DNA from: Dehalococcoidia bacterium
Lineage (GTDB): Bacteria; Chloroflexota; Dehalococcoidia; Lucifugimonadales; Australimonadaceae
Length of the DNA stretch: 63,409 bases
Reading direction: 5' to 3'
NCBI GenBank assembly: GCA_022449765.1
Contig: JAKUPZ010000010.1
Span: forward strand, 1-63,409
The translations under genes were made by a program, and so were the position numbers. The notes beneath the pieces were generated by a model. The model ran no database searches. It was not told the DNA's origin and saw only the letters and a list, made by a program, of their open reading frames with translations. Positions within the stretch are counted from its first letter, which is position 1, and each line of letters begins with the position of its first letter. Below, one piece after another: positions 60,168 through 63,409 of the stretch.

Positions 60168-61094
60168 ATGGATTTTCTTAAACAAAATAGTCCCCCTTCA
60201 GATTTAAATTCTCCTATAGTGCTTTACGCGTTTCGTGGATGGGCTGATGCTTCTGAATCAGCTACACATGCGCTAAGGCATTTAGTTCGCCAACTAGGGG
60301 CAGAACAGTTTGCAGAAATTGACCCCGAAGAGTTTTACAATTTCACACGTAATCGTCCTCAAGTCAGGCAAAATTCTGATGGAGAGCGCTATATCCAATG
60401 GCCTCGCAATCGATTTTTTTATGCAAAAAATGACAATGGGAAATCCGATTTGATTATATTTTTAGGAACGGAGCCTAATTTCAGATGGAGGACATTCACC
60501 CAAGGGATGGTAGATTACTTCAAAGAATTGCATGTATCTCAGGTAGTGCATGTAGGTGCTTTGCTGGATGCTGTGCCCCACACAAGAAAAGTTAAAGTAA
60601 CAGGTAGATCGTCCAGCCCGGAAATAGCAGCGAAAGTCCCAGGGATGCAGCTAAGGCGTTCCAAATACACTGGCCCCACAGGTATAACTAGCGTGCTAAT
60701 GGAAGAGGTTCGGGTAGCGGATATTCCAAGCATGAGTTTATGGGGACACTCACCTCACTATTTGCAGGTTTCTCCCAACCCTAAGGTAAGCATTGAGCTT
60801 CTAAAAAAAATTGAACAATTGGTTGGAATTAATTTAGATTATGCGCATTTGCAGTCCCAATCTCAGAATTTTGATAAACGCGTTAAACTCGCTCTCCAGG
60901 ATGAACCTGAATTGTTAGAGTATGTTCACCGTTTAGAAGGGCAGTGGGATATTGCCAACTTGGACGATATAAGCACAGAAAATGTACAGGTTAATGACTC
61001 TATAGATATGCCTGAACCGGAGCAGGCAGTTAAAGGGATAGAGGAATTTTTGCGCCAGCAATTAAATTCTGGACCAGAATTACAAAACGATTGA
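60168..61094 (+). CDS. PAC2-family protein (proteasome assembly chaperone-like)
   Basis: A 308-residue PAC2 domain protein: VLYAFRGWADASESATHALRHL at the N-terminus (in pieces), GTEPNFRWRTFTQGMV, GALLDAVPHTRKVKVTG and YTGPTGITSVLM. Bacterial PAC2 proteins occur widely in Actinobacteria and Chloroflexota, mostly without known function. The C-terminal ~90 residues are a charged helical extension. Predicted to be leaderless. Confidence 0.85.
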   Translation: MDFLKQNSPPSDLNSPIVLYAFRGWADASESATHALRHLVRQLGAEQFAEIDPEEFYNFTRNRPQVRQNSDGERYIQWPRNRFFYAKNDNGKSDLIIFLGTEPNFRWRTFTQGMVDYFKELHVSQVVHVGALLDAVPHTRKVKVTGRSSSPEIAAKVPGMQLRRSKYTGPTGITSVLMEEVRVADIPSMSLWGHSPHYLQVSPNPKVSIELLKKIEQLVGINLDYAHLQSQSQNFDKRVKLALQDEPELLEYVHRLEGQWDIANLDDISTENVQVNDSIDMPEPEQAVKGIEEFLRQQLNSGPELQND

Positions 61095-61122
61095 AACTGT
61101 ATATAAATTACCTGATCCATAC

Positions 61123-61152
61123 TTGACATATGGCAAGCCTCGTTCCTAGAAT
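61123..61152 (+). promoter_or_regulatory. Promoter of pyrG
   Basis: A perfect TTGACA (61123-61128), 18 nt, TAGAAT (61147-61152). The start is predicted at about 61159-61161, directly before a large terminator hairpin. Confidence 0.75.
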
Positions 61153-61163
61153 CTATGTGTGCA

Positions 61164-61226
61164 GGGGAACGTGCTACGATCAAGTCTGTTATTTAAAGTA
61201 TCGTGGCTCAGTGTCCCCTTTTTTTT
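61164..61226 (+). terminator. Leader terminator (probable attenuator) upstream of pyrG
   Basis: The 5' arm 61164-61180 (GGGGAACGTGCTACGAT) pairs with 61200-61218 in 16 pairs, including one G-T, with one mismatch and two single-base bulges, around a 19-nt loop. Eight T (61219-61226) follow at once. It lies between the pyrG promoter and the pyrG start, with no second promoter evident after it, so it should control read-through into pyrG. It could also stop transcripts from the PAC2 gene. Confidence 0.8.
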
Positions 61227-61262
61227 GCGTAAAATTTATTTAACTCCATGTGAGGTCACAAT

Positions 61263-62900
61263 TTGAGCACGAAATATATTTTTGTGACCGGCGGGGTTGC
61301 AAGTTCTGTGGGGAAGGGTATAAGCGCGGCATCTATCGGACGAATTTTAAAAAGCCGTGGTATATCTGTAGCAATTCAAAAATTAGATCCATATTTAAAT
61401 GTAGACCCTGGCACAATGTCTCCTTATCAGCATGGTGAAGTCTTTGTCACAAAAGATGGGTGTGAAACTGATTTAGATCTCGGTCACTATGAAAGATTTA
61501 TTGATATTGAGCTTACTGAAACTGCCAATATTACTGCTGGACAAATTTATACACAGGTCATAGCAAAAGAGCGCCGTGGAGATTATTTAGGCGGCACTAT
61601 TCAAACAGTTCCACATGTTACCAATGAGATAAAAGACTTTATGCATCGGATTTCAAGCGATCATGCTCCTGATGTAGTAGTAGTAGAGGTTGGAGGGACG
61701 GTTGGGGACATTGAAGGGCAGCCATTTTTAGAAGCGATCAGGCAGATGCGCTCAGAGATTGGCAGAGAGAACACGTTCTACATTCACGTAACCTTGTTGC
61801 CATTTATAGGTGCTACTGGGGAACTTAAGACTAAGCCTACTCAGCATTCGGTCAAAGAGCTCAGGTCAATCGGGATTCAACCCGATGCAATTGTATGCCG
61901 TGCTGATTTAGAGATATCCGATGAGATAAAAGAAAAGATATCGCTTTTTTGTGACGTCCGCAAAGAAGCCGTAATCCCTCTAATGACTGTAGAAAATATT
62001 TATCAGGTGCCTCTTATACTGGAAGAAGCAGGATTGGGAGATATTCTCATCCGTTCCTTAAGTTTGAGCTCTGGTAAAGCTGACCTTAAAGATTGGCAGG
62101 GAATGGTAGATCGGATACTGCAGCCTCAACCAGAAGTATTGATTGGTGTAGTAGGTAAGTACGCCGATCTCCATGATGCCTATCTATCTGTAAGAGAGGC
62201 CTTGAGGCATGCTGGGTTTTCCCAGAATCGTAGCGTCACGATTGATTGGATTCAATCTGAAGACCTGGAAAACAATAATGCTGAATCCTTACTGCGACAT
62301 GTCTCTGGGATTGTAGTTCCGGGAGGATTTGGGCCACGTGGGACTGAGGGTATGATTAATGCTGTCACCTACGCTAGGAAAAATGGGATTCCTTATCTGG
62401 GTTTATGCCTTGGTATGCAAGTTATGGTTATTGAGCATGCAAGGGAAGTTGCGGCTTTGAATGACGCCAATTCATCTGAATTTGACACTCAATCGAATAA
62501 CCAAGTTATACATTTAATGGATGACCAGAAGGACGTAGATTCGATGGGTGGAACAATGAGGCTTGGCAATTATCCCTGTACGATAGTTCCAAACTCTAAA
62601 GCATCTGCGATTTATGGGGTTGAGCAGATTTTGGAACGGCATAGGCATCGCTTTGAATTTAACAATTCATATCGTGAGGTACTTCAAGAAACTGGCCTTT
62701 TTGCCAGCGGCCTATCACCAGACGGAAAGCTCGTAGAAATTGTCGAGCATACGGACCATCCATTTATGGTAGGAGTACAATTTCACCCTGAATTTCGGTC
62801 AAGGCCTTTAAACCCTCACCCTCTATTTGATGAGTTTATATCGGTAGCTTCGAAAACTATTAGAGAAGGCGATCAGCATCAGTTTGCCATAGGTAGGTGA
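61263..62900 (+). CDS. pyrG: CTP synthase
   Basis: It aminates UTP to CTP with glutamine. The synthetase domain starts FVTGGVASSVGKGISAASIG and has DPYLNVDPGTMSP and EVGGTVGDIE. The glutamine amidotransferase domain has GLCLGMQ, with the nucleophile Cys, and GVQFHPEF. It is 545 residues. The start is TTG with GAGG 6 nt upstream. It is expressed behind a leader terminator. Confidence 0.96.
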   Translation: MSTKYIFVTGGVASSVGKGISAASIGRILKSRGISVAIQKLDPYLNVDPGTMSPYQHGEVFVTKDGCETDLDLGHYERFIDIELTETANITAGQIYTQVIAKERRGDYLGGTIQTVPHVTNEIKDFMHRISSDHAPDVVVVEVGGTVGDIEGQPFLEAIRQMRSEIGRENTFYIHVTLLPFIGATGELKTKPTQHSVKELRSIGIQPDAIVCRADLEISDEIKEKISLFCDVRKEAVIPLMTVENIYQVPLILEEAGLGDILIRSLSLSSGKADLKDWQGMVDRILQPQPEVLIGVVGKYADLHDAYLSVREALRHAGFSQNRSVTIDWIQSEDLENNNAESLLRHVSGIVVPGGFGPRGTEGMINAVTYARKNGIPYLGLCLGMQVMVIEHAREVAALNDANSSEFDTQSNNQVIHLMDDQKDVDSMGGTMRLGNYPCTIVPNSKASAIYGVEQILERHRHRFEFNNSYREVLQETGLFASGLSPDGKLVEIVEHTDHPFMVGVQFHPEFRSRPLNPHPLFDEFISVASKTIREGDQHQFAIGR

Positions 62901-62936
62901 AATTACTTGAAATATTTTGACGGATGTTAGACAATG

Positions 62937-62960
62937 AACAGGCACAAGATGTGCTCTGTT
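62937..62960 (+). other. Hairpin in the pyrG-rho spacer
   Basis: AACAGGCACA (62937-62946) pairs with TGTGC-T-CTGTT (62950-62960): ten pairs, one bulge, AGA loop. It lies 36 nt after pyrG. No T-run follows, so it is at best a weak terminator. The remaining spacer up to rho (215 nt in all) shows no clear element. Confidence 0.4.
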
Positions 62961-63115
62961 ATTCGAAATTTCAAGTTCTAGGTATATACAGTAAGGTAAA
63001 CTAGCCCGCTTGTCGGCGCTTCATCGTAAATTTATTCCACACGTAAACGTAATATTAAGTATTAAATGAGAAATATGAGTTGTCCATCCGTTAATTATCC
63101 GAGGCCAGAGGCTCT

Positions 63116-63409
63116 ATGAATATTGCTGAGCTGCAACAAAAAACCACTGAAGAATTGATTGCCATTTGTGGCGACATGGGACTAGGCAATGACAAGCCAT
63201 TGCCAAAAACTCATGACGCTCTCATGTACGAAGTTCTTCAGGGATATGTAGAAAAATTTGGACCAGGCTTATTAGAAGACGGGCTAAGCCTTGCAAGTGG
63301 AGTTCTTGAGATTCTCCCTGATGGATATGGATTTTTAAGGCATAACGGTCGTAGACCTGATCAGAATGACGCATACGTTTCGCAGTCACAAATTCGCCGG
63401 TTCAATTTG
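63116..63409 (+). CDS. rho: Transcription termination factor Rho (5' part, cut by window end)
   Basis: 98 codons are visible. The Rho_N helical domain ([22 protein letters not shown], in pieces) has an unusual [26 protein letters not shown] middle. The cold-shock-type RNA-binding domain begins with [18 protein letters not shown] and [13 protein letters not shown], which is diagnostic. AGAGG lies 4 nt before the ATG. The ATPase domain lies beyond the window. Confidence 0.93.
   Translation, partial: MNIAELQQKTTEELIAICGDMGLGNDKPLPKTHDALMYEVLQGYVEKFGPGLLEDGLSLASGVLEILPDGYGFLRHNGRRPDQNDAYVSQSQIRRFNL

Noticed and set aside
61164-61226. Direct copy of the Bacillus pyrG reiterative-transcription mechanism
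   Set aside because: The GGGG run is 12-15 nt after the -10, not at the expected +1, so slippage on GGG at the start is not supported. Only the attenuator structure is claimed.
62937-62960. Intrinsic terminator after pyrG
   Set aside because: The hairpin has no following T-run, so it is listed only as a hairpin.
1-63409. CRISPR arrays, insertion sequences, prophage or attachment sites
   Set aside because: No regularly spaced repeats, transposase or integrase frames, or terminal inverted repeats were seen; the gene content is core metabolism and information processing.

Overview
This is one contiguous bacterial stretch, AT-rich by eye apart from its first ~62 bases. It has a dense, streamlined layout: short intergenic gaps, many 1-11 nt gene overlaps, and frequent TTG and GTG starts. 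Gene content suggests a free-living, probably marine Chloroflexota (SAR202/Dehalococcoidia-like). Pointers are a TPP-riboswitch-controlled sodium symporter next to thiD, ThyX, a GuaB3-type IMPDH paralogue, a 2-oxoacid:ferredoxin oxidoreductase, MocA/XdhC factors, Thr-Pro lipoprotein linkers and zinc-type S4, S14 and L36. No 16S rRNA is present, so this placement is inference.

Region 1 (1-12362, + strand) is the end of the S10/spc/alpha ribosomal superoperon: end of probable rpsQ, then rplN-rplX-rplE-rpsN-rpsH-rplF-rplR-rpsE-rpmD-rplO-secY-adk-map-infA-rpmJ-rpsM-rpsK-rpsD-rpoA-rplQ-truA-rplM-rpsI. Several ribosomal proteins carry long low-complexity tails (L5 N-terminal, S5 and L13 C-terminal, the upstream gene C-terminal). 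Region 2 (12373-17514, - strand) holds a phosphohexomutase, the SAM cycle (metK, ahcY), a rhodanese and a lipoprotein-like protein. Region 3 (17513-22682) holds recF, an ABC exporter, gatCA and a small unknown. Region 4 (22679-28352, - strand) holds DUF971, an ornithine-cyclodeaminase-like gene, dinB, tandem HU genes, and thiD with a symporter behind a TPP riboswitch. Region 5 holds a surface protein with a sortase-like C-terminus (28602), then the - strand operon lpdA-korA-korB-thyX.

Region 6 (34868-42494) holds two unknown proteins, an HPP membrane protein, an SDR, a fused rRNA-methyltransferase/Maf gene, tatB-like-tatC facing tatA, holA and a DUF1232 protein. Region 7 (42550-49213) holds ilvD, rmuC, a CaiB-family CoA-transferase, an EamA transporter, and mocA-like/xdhC-like genes. 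Region 8 (49349-55301) holds thrS without a TGS domain, gpsA, and hrcA-dnaJ-prmA behind a CIRCE element. Region 9 (55336-63409) holds guaB3, a pantothenate operon (P1 peptidase, DUF2520, panB, panC), a PAC2 protein, pyrG behind a probable attenuator, and the start of rho.

The main non-coding signals are these. Six genes (recF, dinB, 34868, the methyltransferase/Maf fusion, rmuC, 60168) have a TANNNT-like -10 hexamer exactly 6 nt before the start codon and no useful Shine-Dalgarno, as expected for leaderless transcripts. There is a promoter plus terminator hairpin in front of pyrG, a CIRCE over the hrcA start with a second inverted repeat on the -35, and a TPP riboswitch with its own terminator and an inverted repeat over its promoter. 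I found no tRNA, rRNA, CRISPR or insertion sequence.
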